Shown: positions 1 to 6,518, numbered from the stretch's first letter. The stretch is DNA of 14,257 nucleotides from Nitriliruptoraceae bacterium (GCA_003554005.1 PWEU01000057.1:1-14257); one strand, 5' to 3'. The notes: generated by a model from the letters alone, not told the origin. Made by a program: numbers and translations.

Positions 1-710
1 AGGGCGGCAGCGACGTCGCTGACGGCCAGCAACGCGACCGCGCGGTGGCGCGGCGGCTCCAGGAGCCGGAGCCTCGCCGCGGTGATCAGCGCCAGCGTCC
101 CCTCGCTGCCGATCACGCGCGCCAGGTCCGATCGCGCGCCCGACGGCTCGCCACCGTCGCCGACCGCACCCTCCACGATCCGGCCATCGGCGAGCACGAC
201 CTCCAGGCGGCGCACCTGCGCTCGGGTGGCGCCGTAGCGCACGACCCGGATCCCGCCGGCGTCGGTGGCGATGGTGCCACCGATCGTCGCGGAGTCGCGG
301 GCGGCCAGATCCACGCCGTAGGCCAGCCCTGCCGCCGTGGCGTGCGCCTGCACCGCGGCCAGGGTCGCACCGGCGCCGACGGTGACCTCGCGGGCAGCCA
401 CGTCCACCGGCCCGAGGCCGTCCAACCGGGTCAGGGAGACGACCACCTCGCCGTCCCGCGGGACGCTGCCGCCGACCAGCCCGGTGTTGCCGCCCTGGGG
501 CACGATCGCCGCACCCTGCTCCGCGCAGGCCGCGACCACCGCGGCCACCTCGGCGGTGTCGGCGGGCCGCACCACCGCTCGGGCCCGCCCGCGCCACCGA
601 CCCGTCCAGTCGGTCTCGAAGGCGGCGCGGGCGCCGGGGTCGCTCAGCACCTGGGTCGGGCCCACGACCTCCACCAGGCGGGCGACGAGGGCGTCGGTGA
701 CCGCGCTCAC
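1..710 (-). CDS. FAD-binding oxidoreductase, GlcD / D-2-hydroxyacid dehydrogenase-like (partial, C-terminus off the left edge)
   Basis: The first 236 residues are visible; family members are roughly 450 residues, so the substrate-binding FAD-oxidase C domain lies outside the window. What is seen is a PCMH-type FAD-binding domain: PQGGNTGLVGGSVP at residues 71-84 (pyrophosphate-binding loop typical of D-lactate, glycolate and D-2-hydroxyglutarate dehydrogenases), TIGGTIATDAGGIRVVRYG at 142-160 and IGSEGTL at 200-206. These enzymes oxidise D-2-hydroxyacids to 2-oxoacids through FAD; the substrate cannot be told from this half. The GTG start at 710-708 overlaps the hemW stop as GTGA, so it is probably translationally coupled as the last visible gene of the lepA operon. 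Oddities: the stretch before IGSEGTL reads GARSDLARV where relatives usually have a K-x-N-x-G-x-D-L type segment, and the usual TNAGG is TDAGG. The family call is firm; the exact reaction is not. Confidence 0.86.
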   Translation of the reverse strand, partial: MSAVTDALVARLVEVVGPTQVLSDPGARAAFETDWTGRWRGRARAVVRPADTAEVAAVVAACAEQGAAIVPQGGNTGLVGGSVPRDGEVVVSLTRLDGLGPVDVAAREVTVGAGATLAAVQAHATAAGLAYGVDLAARDSATIGGTIATDAGGIRVVRYGATRAQVRRLEVVLADGRIVEGAVGDGGEPSGARSDLARVIGSEGTLALITAARLRLLEPPRHRAVALLAVSDVAAA

Positions 711-1999
711 ACCGTCAGCCGGTCGACCGCGTCGTCCAGGAGGAACCAGCCCGCCTCGGTACACCGCAGTCGTCCGCAGGCGGTCTCGACCAGGCCAGCG
801 GACAGCGCGTCCTCCAGGGCCAGCGGCTGGATCGGCGGCAGGTCACCCGGGTGGAGCCCCTCCCGGACCCTGAGGCCCAGGAACAGCCGCTCGGCGGCGC
901 GCTGGGCGTCGTCGAGGACCTCCGAGCCCGCCAGGGGCGTGACCCCCTCCCCCCACGCGCTGGCCCCCGCCGCCGCGACGGCGTGGACGTAGCGGGGGGC
1001 GCTGCGCGTGCTCCACCAGCGACGACCGGCGAGGTGGCCGTGGGCCCCCGCCCCGACGCCGAGGTAGTCACCGTGGCGCCAGTACAGCAGGTTGTGCCGG
1101 CTCCGCGAGCGGCTCCCCCGGGCGGGGTTGGACACCTCGTAGTGCTCGAACCCACCGGCACCGAGCACCTGGCGCAGCGCCGCGAACCGCTGGGCCTGGA
1201 CGTCCTCTTCGACATCGGGCAGCAGGCCCCGGGCCACGCGTCGACCGAAGGGGGTGCCGTCGTGGATCGTCAGCGCGTAGGCGGAGACGTGGTCGACGTC
1301 GGCGGTCAGCACCCGGGCGAGGGTGTCGTCCCACTCGTCAGCGGTCTCACCGGGGGTGCCGTAGATGAGGTCGAGGCTGAGCTCGGCGATGCCGGCCTCC
1401 CGGGCCATCGCCGCGGCCATGAGCGGCCTGGCCGCGGTGTGCTCGCGCTCCAGGGTCTTGAGCACGTGGGGGGTGAAGGACTGGGCCCCGATCGACACGC
1501 GGGTGACCCCGACGGCTACCAGGGCCTCGAACAGCTCGCGCGAGGCGGTCTCGGGGTTCGCCTCCACGGTCACCTCAACCTCGGCCGCGAGGTCGAGCTC
1601 CTCGCCCACCGAGGCGATCACCGACGACAGGCGCTCCGGCGACAGCAGGGTCGGGGTCCCGCCGCCGACGAACACGCTGGTGACCTCCGGCCACCGGTCG
1701 TCGAGGTGGTCGGCGTCCGGCGGGGCGTGGGCACGGCGGCCGGCGGCGACCTGCCGGGCGAGGTCCGCCCGGATCGCCGCGACGTAGCGACCCTCCAGGT
1801 CGTCGCGCCGCGCGGGGTCCAGGCCTCCCACGGCGGCGACGGCGAAATCGCAGTAGCCGCAGCGGTGGTGGCAGAAGGGCACGTGGAGGTAGACCCCGAA
1901 CCCCGCGGCGGATCCGCACTCGACCGGGGAGGTCAACCAGTCGCGGTCACCGGCCGCATCCGCCGGGGTGATGGCCACGCGGGGTGGGGACGAGCTCAC
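707..1999 (-). CDS. hemW: HemW, radical SAM heme chaperone (coproporphyrinogen III oxidase-like)
   Basis: Protein of 430 residues. HemW is a radical-SAM-family protein that binds heme and delivers it to client hemoproteins; such proteins were long misannotated as oxygen-independent coproporphyrinogen oxidase (HemN). Seen: the 4Fe-4S motif C43-x3-C47-x2-C50 in HVPFCHHRCGYCDF, followed by D-F, whereas HemN has a further Cys (CX3CX2CXC). A SAM-binding GGGTPTLL comes next, then VEANPE, RVSIGAQSF, LDLIYGTPGET, and the HemW-type heme-binding HNxxYW motif as HNLLYW at about 302-307. A HemN C-terminal-type region ends the protein. The GTG start at 1999-1997 overlaps the upstream stop as GTGA. A later GTG seven codons in (V8) is possible, since the first 33 residues before the conserved FGVYLHVPFC are unconserved in appearance. 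The reading frame stays open to 2491, but that part overlaps the DUF1269 gene. The gene is in the lepA operon, and lepA-hemW linkage is widespread in bacteria. Confidence 0.94.
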   Translation of the reverse strand: MSSSPPRVAITPADAAGDRDWLTSPVECGSAAGFGVYLHVPFCHHRCGYCDFAVAAVGGLDPARRDDLEGRYVAAIRADLARQVAAGRRAHAPPDADHLDDRWPEVTSVFVGGGTPTLLSPERLSSVIASVGEELDLAAEVEVTVEANPETASRELFEALVAVGVTRVSIGAQSFTPHVLKTLEREHTAARPLMAAAMAREAGIAELSLDLIYGTPGETADEWDDTLARVLTADVDHVSAYALTIHDGTPFGRRVARGLLPDVEEDVQAQRFAALRQVLGAGGFEHYEVSNPARGSRSRSRHNLLYWRHGDYLGVGAGAHGHLAGRRWWSTRSAPRYVHAVAAAGASAWGEGVTPLAGSEVLDDAQRAAERLFLGLRVREGLHPGDLPPIQPLALEDALSAGLVETACGRLRCTEAGWFLLDDAVDRLTV

Positions 2000-2661
2000 A
2001 CGGCGTCCCAGGGGTCCACCGCCAGCCGGGACCGGACCTCCTCCACCAGCTCCGGGTCGGCGGTGGCGACCAGGATCCGGGCCGGGAACCGGGACACCTC
2101 GTGCAGCGCACGCATGCGGTGGCAGTCCTCGACCAGCAGGAACAGCGCGGCCTCGCCGTCGACGAGGTCCTCGCCCATGCGCTTCATCTCGTCGTCGTCG
2201 ATGCCGAAATCGCGGAGCTTGGCGAACAAGCCCCCGGCCGCCGCACCCAACGCCCCACCGACCAGCGGCCCTCCCGGTCCCAGGAACAGCCCGGCCAGGA
2301 TGCCGATCCAGGCCCCGCCGACCGCGCCCTGGGACGGGGAGACGTCCTTGGTCTGGGGGATCCGGACCCGCCCCCGCACCTTGGCGACGATCGCCGCGTC
2401 CTCGAGCTTGAGTTGCTGGCGGGCCACGAGCCGCATCGAGGCCAGCAGGGCCTCCTGGGCCCGGAGCGAGGAGTCGAACACGAAGGCCCACAGGTCGGCG
2501 TCGGAGCCCTCGGGGACGGCGTTGGCGTGAGCCACCACCGCCTGCTCGTCGTCGGTGAGCACGTCCTCGGCGTCCGCCGGCGTCAGCGCCTGGTCGTCCG
2601 GTGCGGTGTCGGGACCATCAGCCCGCGTGTCCGCCCGCCCGGGCTGCTCCTGGTCGGTCAC
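1996..2661 (-). CDS. DUF1269-type membrane-associated protein of unknown function
   Basis: Protein of 221 residues resembling the DUF1269 family, whose function is not established. Residues 1-55 are acidic and Asp/Ala-rich and look disordered. The family-like core follows: AQEALLASMRLVARQQLKLEDAAIV at about 68-92, VRGRVRIPQT at 95-104, then a glycine-rich hydrophobic stretch at 111-147 (GAVGGAWIGILAGLFLGPGG and following) resembling a glycine-zipper membrane hairpin. RDFGIDDDEMKRMGEDL follows, then an ALFLLVED strand and a C-terminal strand-helix. The GTG start at 2661-2659 is backed by a strong GAGGAGG at 2673-2667, five bases upstream. It lies 30 nt after lepA, and its stop overlaps the hemW start as GTGA, so it sits inside the operon. 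No catalytic motif is visible. The annotation rests on recalled family motifs, not on a search. Confidence 0.82.
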   Translation of the reverse strand: MTDQEQPGRADTRADGPDTAPDDQALTPADAEDVLTDDEQAVVAHANAVPEGSDADLWAFVFDSSLRAQEALLASMRLVARQQLKLEDAAIVAKVRGRVRIPQTKDVSPSQGAVGGAWIGILAGLFLGPGGPLVGGALGAAAGGLFAKLRDFGIDDDEMKRMGEDLVDGEAALFLLVEDCHRMRALHEVSRFPARILVATADPELVEEVRSRLAVDPWDAV

Positions 2662-2691
2662 GTGGGCCTCCTCGCTCGGTGGCGCCGGTCG

Positions 2692-4545
2692 TCAGTCGCC
2701 GGTGCCGGCGCTGGTCCGCAGGGCCGAGACGAACGCCTCCTGAGGCACCTCGACCGACCCCACGGACTTCATCTTCTTCTTGCCTTCCTTCTGCTTCTCC
2801 AGCAGCTTGCGCTTGCGGGACACGTCGCCGCCGTAGCACTTGGCCAGCACGTCCTTGCGCTTGGCCTTGATGGTCTCCCGAGCGATGATCTTCGACCCGA
2901 TCGCCGCCTGGACGGGGACGTCGAACAACTGCCGGGGGATCAGCTCCTTCAGCTTCTCCGTCATCGACTTGCCGAAGGCGTAGGCCTCGTCGCGGTGCAC
3001 GATCGAACTGAAGGCGTCCACCGGTTCACCGTTGAGGAGCAGGTCCACGCGGACCAGGTCGGCGAGCGTGTAGTCGCCGGGCTCGTAGTCGAGGGACGCG
3101 TAGCCGCGGGTCCGGGACTTCAGCTGGTCGAAGAAATCGGTGATGATGCCCGCGAGCGGGAGCTGGTAGCGCAGCTCCACGCGCTCCTCGGTGAGGTAGT
3201 CCATGGCGATCATGGTCCCGCGCCGGCCCTCGCACAGCTGCATCACCGGGCCGACGTAGGCCGTCGGGGTCAGGATCATCGCGCGGACCGTCGGCTCCCG
3301 GAGCTGCGCGATCCGGTTGGGCTCGGGCAGGTCCTGGGGGTTGGCCACCTCGACGACCTCGGGCTCGCCGGTGTCCTCGTCGAGGACGCCCTCCAGGGTG
3401 ACGCGGTAGCGCACGCTGGGGGCGGTGGTCACCAGGGGGATGTCGACCTCGCGGTCGAGCCGCTCGGTGATGATCTCCAGGTGCAGCAGTCCGAGGAAGC
3501 CGCAGCGGAACCCGAACCCGAGCGCTGCGGAGGTCTCGGGCTCGAAGCTGAAGGACGCGTCGTTGAGCCGCAGCTTGTCGAGGGCATCACGCAGCTGGGG
3601 GAAGTCGTCGGAGTCGACCGGGTACAGCCCGGAGAACACCATCGGCAGGGGCTCGCGGTACCCGGGCAGCGGCGGCACGGTGCGGGCGCCGCGGCCGGCC
3701 AGGGTGATGGTGTCACCGACCTTGGCCTCGCTGACCTCCTTGATCGCGGCCGACAGCACGCCCACCTCGCCGACCCCGAGTGCGTCGATGCGCGTCTCCT
3801 CGGGCGCGTGGACGCCGAGGGCGTCGATCTCCCCCTCGAACCCGGTGGCGAGCAGGCGGATGCGGTCACCGGAGCGGAGCTCACCGTCGACCACGCGGAA
3901 GTACACCAGCGTCCCGCGGTAGGGGTCGTAGATGGAGTCGAAGATCAGGGCCCGGGCCGGCCCCTCGGGTTCGCCCTTCGGCGATGGGACGCGGTCCACG
4001 ATCGCGTCCATGACGGCGGCGACGCCCTGGCCGGTCTTGGCCGAGATGCGCAGGACGTCGTCGGGCTCGCCGCCGATGATCGAGGCGATCTCCCGGGCCA
4101 CCTCGTCGGGGCGGGCGGCGGGCAGGTCGATCTTGTTCAGGACCGGGATGATCTCCAGATCCGCCTCGAGCGCCAGGTAGAGGTTCGCGATCGTCTGCGC
4201 CTCCATGCCCTGGGCGGCGTCGACCAACAGGACCGCGCCCTCGCAGGCGTTGAGGGCCCGCGACACCTCGTAGGAGAAGTCCACGTGCCCCGGCGTGTCG
4301 ATCAGGTTCAGCAGGTACTCGTCGGCGGCGTCGCCGAGCGGCTTGTAGGGCAGCCGGGCGGTCTGCGCTTTGATGGTGATGCCGCGCTCGCGCTCGATGT
4401 CCATCTTGTCGAGGTACTGCGAGCGCATCTGCCGGGCGTCCACCAGTTCGGTCAGTTGCAGCATCCGGTCGGCCAACGTCGATTTGCCGTGGTCCACGTG
4501 GGCCACGATGCAGAAGTTGCGGATGCGCTCGGTGCGGTAGGTCAC
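2692..4545 (-). CDS. lepA: Elongation factor 4 (LepA), translational GTPase
   Basis: Protein of 617 residues, the usual EF-4 size (about 600). EF-4 is a ribosome-binding GTPase implicated in back-translocation of stalled ribosomes and in 30S biogenesis. All G motifs are present: G1 AHVDHGKST at residues 15-23, G2 within RGITIKAQ, G3 DTPGHVDF, G4 NKID, G5 SAKTGQG. Then come domain II, the EF-G-III/V-like domains (GFRCGFLGLLHLEIITERL), and the LepA-specific C-terminal domain with KAKRKDVLAKCYGGD and SRKRKLLEKQKEGKKKMK. The GTG start at 4545-4543 gives VTYRTERIRNF directly before the G domain. The frame is open to 4821, but the upstream part is unconserved in appearance and enters the opposite gene. 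The ribosome-binding site is poor: the nearest purine run, GGAAGG at 4563-4558, is 12 nt away and separated from the start by a CTCCTCC run. It is the first gene of the lepA-DUF1269-hemW-oxidase operon. Confidence 0.97.
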   Translation of the reverse strand: MTYRTERIRNFCIVAHVDHGKSTLADRMLQLTELVDARQMRSQYLDKMDIERERGITIKAQTARLPYKPLGDAADEYLLNLIDTPGHVDFSYEVSRALNACEGAVLLVDAAQGMEAQTIANLYLALEADLEIIPVLNKIDLPAARPDEVAREIASIIGGEPDDVLRISAKTGQGVAAVMDAIVDRVPSPKGEPEGPARALIFDSIYDPYRGTLVYFRVVDGELRSGDRIRLLATGFEGEIDALGVHAPEETRIDALGVGEVGVLSAAIKEVSEAKVGDTITLAGRGARTVPPLPGYREPLPMVFSGLYPVDSDDFPQLRDALDKLRLNDASFSFEPETSAALGFGFRCGFLGLLHLEIITERLDREVDIPLVTTAPSVRYRVTLEGVLDEDTGEPEVVEVANPQDLPEPNRIAQLREPTVRAMILTPTAYVGPVMQLCEGRRGTMIAMDYLTEERVELRYQLPLAGIITDFFDQLKSRTRGYASLDYEPGDYTLADLVRVDLLLNGEPVDAFSSIVHRDEAYAFGKSMTEKLKELIPRQLFDVPVQAAIGSKIIARETIKAKRKDVLAKCYGGDVSRKRKLLEKQKEGKKKMKSVGSVEVPQEAFVSALRTSAGTGD

Positions 4546-4641
4546 GACGCGGAGGAGCCTTCCACGTCCGGTGTGGACGCATCGGGGGGTGAGACGGTGG
4601 ATCTCGGTGGGAACACGCACCGGTCCGTGGCTAGCGTCGGC

Positions 4642-4687
4642 AGGGTATCGGCGCGGTGGTGCCCGCCGACGTGGTCTCCGCCACGTC
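4642..4687. promoter_or_regulatory. Divergent lepA / zinc-dehydrogenase control region with 8-bp inverted repeat
   Basis: The 187 nt between the divergent starts of lepA and the zinc dehydrogenase contain a perfect inverted repeat with arms CGACGTGG (4667-4674) and CCACGTCG (4681-4688), spaced by 6 nt, lying 45 nt before the dehydrogenase start. It could be an operator or a leader hairpin. Weak -10-like TANNNT elements occur on each strand: TACCCT (minus strand, 4647-4642) and TAGCGT (plus strand, 4632-4637). Neither has a good -35 partner. The repeat is directly visible; a regulatory role is inferred and could be chance in DNA this GC-rich. Confidence 0.35.
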
Positions 4688-4732
4688 GTGCGCCGGCACC
4701 ATCCCCACCCGCCGACGAGGTGGAGGACCGAC

Positions 4733-5785
4733 GTGCAGGCGCTGGTGTTCGACGGTCCACGACGCATCCGCTTCGACCCGGAGCGCGCGGACCCGGAACT
4801 GCGCGCGCCCACCGACGCCATCGTGGACGTCGAGGTGGCCGGGCTGTGCGGCTCCGCCCTCCATCCCTACCTGGGACGCGAGCCCGCGAGTGGCGGGGTC
4901 GTGCCCGGGCACGAGGTGGTGGGACGCATCGGTGCCGTGGGCACCGAGGTGGCAGAGCGCCGGATCGGTGACCGGGTGCTCGTCCCCTTCTCGACCTCCT
5001 GCGGCCGCTGCGCTCGGTGCGAGGTGGGGCTGACCGCCCGCTGCGACCGGGGGGCGCTGTTCGGCTTCGGTCCACCCGGTGACCCCGCCGCTGCGCTCGA
5101 CGGCGGGCAGGCACACCGGCTGCGGGTCCCCTGGGCGGACGCCACCCTGCGGCTCGTCCCCACCTGGATGGACGACGCCACCGCCCTGCTGTGCAGCGAC
5201 AACCTGCCCACGGCCTGGGAGGCGGTGGCGCGAGCGGACCCACGACCCGGTCACGCCCTGGTCGTGGTGGGGCTCGGTGCCGTCGGGCTGTGTGCGGTGG
5301 CCGTCGCGCGGGCCCAGGCAGCCGGGCCGGTGGTGGCGATCGATCCCGTCTCCGACCGGCGCGAGCGTGCCGTCGCCCTCGGGGCCGACCTCGCGCTGGC
5401 CCCGGCGGACGCTCTGGAGGAGCCCCTCCTGGCCGGTGGGGCCCCCGCCGTGGTCGAGGCGTCGGGCAGCGCCGCGGGCCAGCGCCTGGCCTTCACCGTC
5501 ACCGCGCCAGGCGGGACCTGCTCGGTGATCGCCGTCCAGACCGACGAACGGTTCGCCTTCTCCCCCGCCGAGGCCTACGACCGCAACCTCACCGTCCGGT
5601 TCGGTCGCGCCAACGTGCTGGCGACGCTGCCGCTGGTGCTGACGGCGCTGACCGACGGGCGACTGCACTCCCCCGCCGAGGTCTGCGTCACCCACCGCGA
5701 GGTCGCCCTGCGTGACGGTCCCGGGGCCTACGCCCGTTTCGCGGCCCGGGAACCCGGGCTGGTCAAGATCGCCTTCCGTCCCTGA
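4733..5785 (+). CDS. Zinc-dependent medium-chain alcohol dehydrogenase family protein
   Basis: Protein of 350 residues, normal for the medium-chain dehydrogenase/reductase family, which oxidises alcohols or polyols with NAD(P)+. The N-terminal GroES-like domain has catalytic zinc ligands C39 (AGLCGSALH) and H60-E61 (PGHEVVG). The structural-zinc lobe is complete: C90, C93, C96 and C104. GGQAHRLRVPWAD (124-136) and LLCSDNLPTAWEA (152-164) resemble the threonine/sorbitol and formaldehyde dehydrogenase-like branch. The Rossmann motif GLGAVG lies at 180-185, and the second strand ends AIDPVSDRRERA; the Asp favours NAD over NADP. The GTG start at 4733 has GGAGG at 4722-4726, six bases upstream. 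The usual C-G-[ST]-D has become CGSA: A42 replaces the second-shell Asp, which normally hydrogen-bonds a zinc-ligand His. It is a single gene, divergent from lepA. The substrate is unknown. Confidence 0.9.
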   Translation: MQALVFDGPRRIRFDPERADPELRAPTDAIVDVEVAGLCGSALHPYLGREPASGGVVPGHEVVGRIGAVGTEVAERRIGDRVLVPFSTSCGRCARCEVGLTARCDRGALFGFGPPGDPAAALDGGQAHRLRVPWADATLRLVPTWMDDATALLCSDNLPTAWEAVARADPRPGHALVVVGLGAVGLCAVAVARAQAAGPVVAIDPVSDRRERAVALGADLALAPADALEEPLLAGGAPAVVEASGSAAGQRLAFTVTAPGGTCSVIAVQTDERFAFSPAEAYDRNLTVRFGRANVLATLPLVLTALTDGRLHSPAEVCVTHREVALRDGPGAYARFAAREPGLVKIAFRP

Positions 5786-5808
5786 CGCCCCGAGAGCCCC
5801 GAGCAGCG

Positions 5809-5854
5809 AGCGCGGGGAGCGGCGCACACCAAGCGCGGGGAGCGGCGCACACCA
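5809..5854. repeat. Perfect 23-nt tandem duplication downstream of the dehydrogenase gene
   Basis: Two identical, directly adjacent 23-nt copies lie at 5809-5831 and 5832-5854. Each begins AGCGCGGGGAGCGG and ends CGCACACCA. They start 23 nt after the dehydrogenase stop. There is no spacer between copies and no third full copy, so this is not a CRISPR array. I saw no further copy elsewhere in the window by eye. It may be simple replication slippage, or part of a dispersed genomic repeat. Confidence 0.9.
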
Positions 5855-5884
5855 TGCGCGACGACCGCTCAGCCCGGGCACCGG

Positions 5885-5914
5885 TTGCCGCGGTCACGAC
5901 GCCGCTGGTACCGT
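5885..5914 (+). promoter_or_regulatory. Candidate housekeeping-sigma promoter for rpsT
   Basis: TTGCCG at 5885-5890 and TACCGT at 5909-5914 are separated by 18 nt. They fit actinobacterial housekeeping promoters (TTGnCn and TANNNT). TACCGT is the only plus-strand TANNNT hexamer I find in the gap 5786-6140. Transcription would start near 5920-5922, giving a leader of about 220 nt before the rpsT ATG. This is inferred from sequence only. Confidence 0.5.
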
Positions 5915-5920
5915 TGCTCT

Positions 5921-6140
5921 CCGCCATCCGCGCGCGGCTCACCTGTCGTGCACGACGACCCACCGGTCACCGGGTGATCCCCGGGTCGGAGCGCGGCGCG
6001 GTCGCACCGTACGGCTCGGCCCCGGTCCCACCGCCGCCGATCCCCGCGAACGACACCGGGCGCCACCGCCCTCCCACGAGTCCCGCCCACGCCCGATGCC
6101 CCGCACCCGCCGGTGCAGCAGCCCAAGGAACGAACCCCGC
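5921..6140 (+). other. Long untranslated leader region upstream of rpsT
   Basis: If the promoter at 5885-5914 is used, about 220 nt of leader precede rpsT. The region holds a perfect 12-bp palindrome GTCGTGCACGAC at 5945-5956, a dyad TCACCGGGTGA at 5967-5977, and a ribosome-binding site AAGGA at 6125-6129, 11 nt before the ATG. I see no credible gene in the rest of the gap 5786-6140: the longest plus-strand ATG frame runs into rpsT out of frame and is Pro/Ala/Arg-rich. In E. coli S20 represses its own translation; whether that happens here is unknown. Confidence 0.4.
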
Positions 6141-6401
6141 ATGGCCAACATCCAGTCCCAGATGAAGCGCAACCGGCAGAACGAGACGCGCCGGGCCCGC
6201 AACAAGCGCGTGCGTTCGACCCTGAAGACCGACGTCCGCCGCTTCCGCGACGCCGTCACCGCGGGTGACAAGGACGATGCGACCGAGGCCTTCCAGGCGG
6301 CGTCCAAGACGCTGGACAAGGCCGCCAGCAAGGGCGTCGTGCACCGCAACACCGCCGCCAACCGCAAGTCCGGCATGGCGAAGCAACTCGCCACGCTGTG
6401 A
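6141..6401 (+). CDS. rpsT: 30S ribosomal protein S20
   Basis: Protein of 86 residues, the standard S20 length. S20 is a helical primary-binding protein of the small subunit that contacts the 5' domain of 16S rRNA and helix 44. The sequence has the typical start MANIQSQMKRNRQNETRRAR, the basic NKRVRSTLKTDVRRF segment, and the family C-terminal signature GVVHRNTAANRKSGMAKQL. The ATG at 6141 is the obvious start, as everything upstream in frame is unrelated. AAGGA at 6125-6129 is rather distant (11 nt). It is monocistronic by position: a long leader precedes it and two strong hairpins follow. Its convergence toward holA-comEC recalls the actinobacterial order, here interrupted by the NAD-GDH gene. 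Confidence 0.97.
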   Translation: MANIQSQMKRNRQNETRRARNKRVRSTLKTDVRRFRDAVTAGDKDDATEAFQAASKTLDKAASKGVVHRNTAANRKSGMAKQLATL

Positions 6402-6409
6402 GCGGCCAC

Positions 6410-6429
6410 GGCCCGTCGCCCGACGGGCC
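6410..6429 (+). terminator. Strong GC hairpin just after rpsT (candidate terminator 1)
   Basis: Perfect 9-bp arms GGCCCGTCG (6410-6418) and CGACGGGCC (6421-6429) begin eight bases after the rpsT stop; in practice this is an 8-bp stem with a 4-nt loop. No U-tract follows, as in the U-less hairpin terminators proposed for high-GC actinobacteria. Confidence 0.6.
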
Positions 6430-6445
6430 GGACGAGCGACCATCG

Positions 6446-6463
6446 GGCGCCCCACGGGGCGCC
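6446..6463 (+). terminator. Second GC hairpin after rpsT (candidate terminator 2)
   Basis: Perfect 8-bp arms GGCGCCCC (6446-6453) and GGGGCGCC (6456-6463) lie 16 nt after the first hairpin, again without a U-tract. Together the two would form a tandem terminator insulating rpsT from the NAD-GDH gene. Confidence 0.55.
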
Positions 6464-6518
6464 ATCGTCGTGTCCGGGGCGAACCTCCCGGCCGCTCCCA
6501 CCTGACCTGGCATCGGCC

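Noticed and set aside
45..992. A 315-residue plus-strand frame at the left edge
   Set aside because: The minus strand here encodes the FAD oxidase and the hemW 3' end with clear motifs. The plus frame is Arg/Gly/Ala-rich noise.
2000..2491. N-terminal extension of hemW up to 2491
   Set aside because: It overlaps the whole DUF1269 coding region in another frame. The GTG at 1999 gives a normal-sized HemW and a GTGA overlap.
851..2530. A 559-residue plus-strand frame opposite hemW and the DUF1269 gene
   Set aside because: Antisense shadow of genes with catalytic and family motifs on the other strand.
1984..4971. A 995-residue open frame on the plus strand, opposite lepA and the DUF1269 gene
   Set aside because: It is antisense to two clearly recognisable genes, shows no domain, and is rich in His/Asp/Gln/Val/Leu as expected from reading GC-biased codons backwards.
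5809..5854. Possible CRISPR repeat
   Set aside because: Only two copies, directly adjacent with no spacer, and no cas gene nearby.
4631..5881. A 416-residue minus-strand frame opposite the zinc dehydrogenase
   Set aside because: The dehydrogenase has all zinc and Rossmann motifs and a good ribosome-binding site; the opposite frame has none.
5854..6165. A 103-residue plus-strand frame in the gap before rpsT
   Set aside because: It runs out of frame into rpsT, is Pro/Arg/Ala-rich, and its ATG lies at the end of the tandem repeat without a ribosome-binding site.
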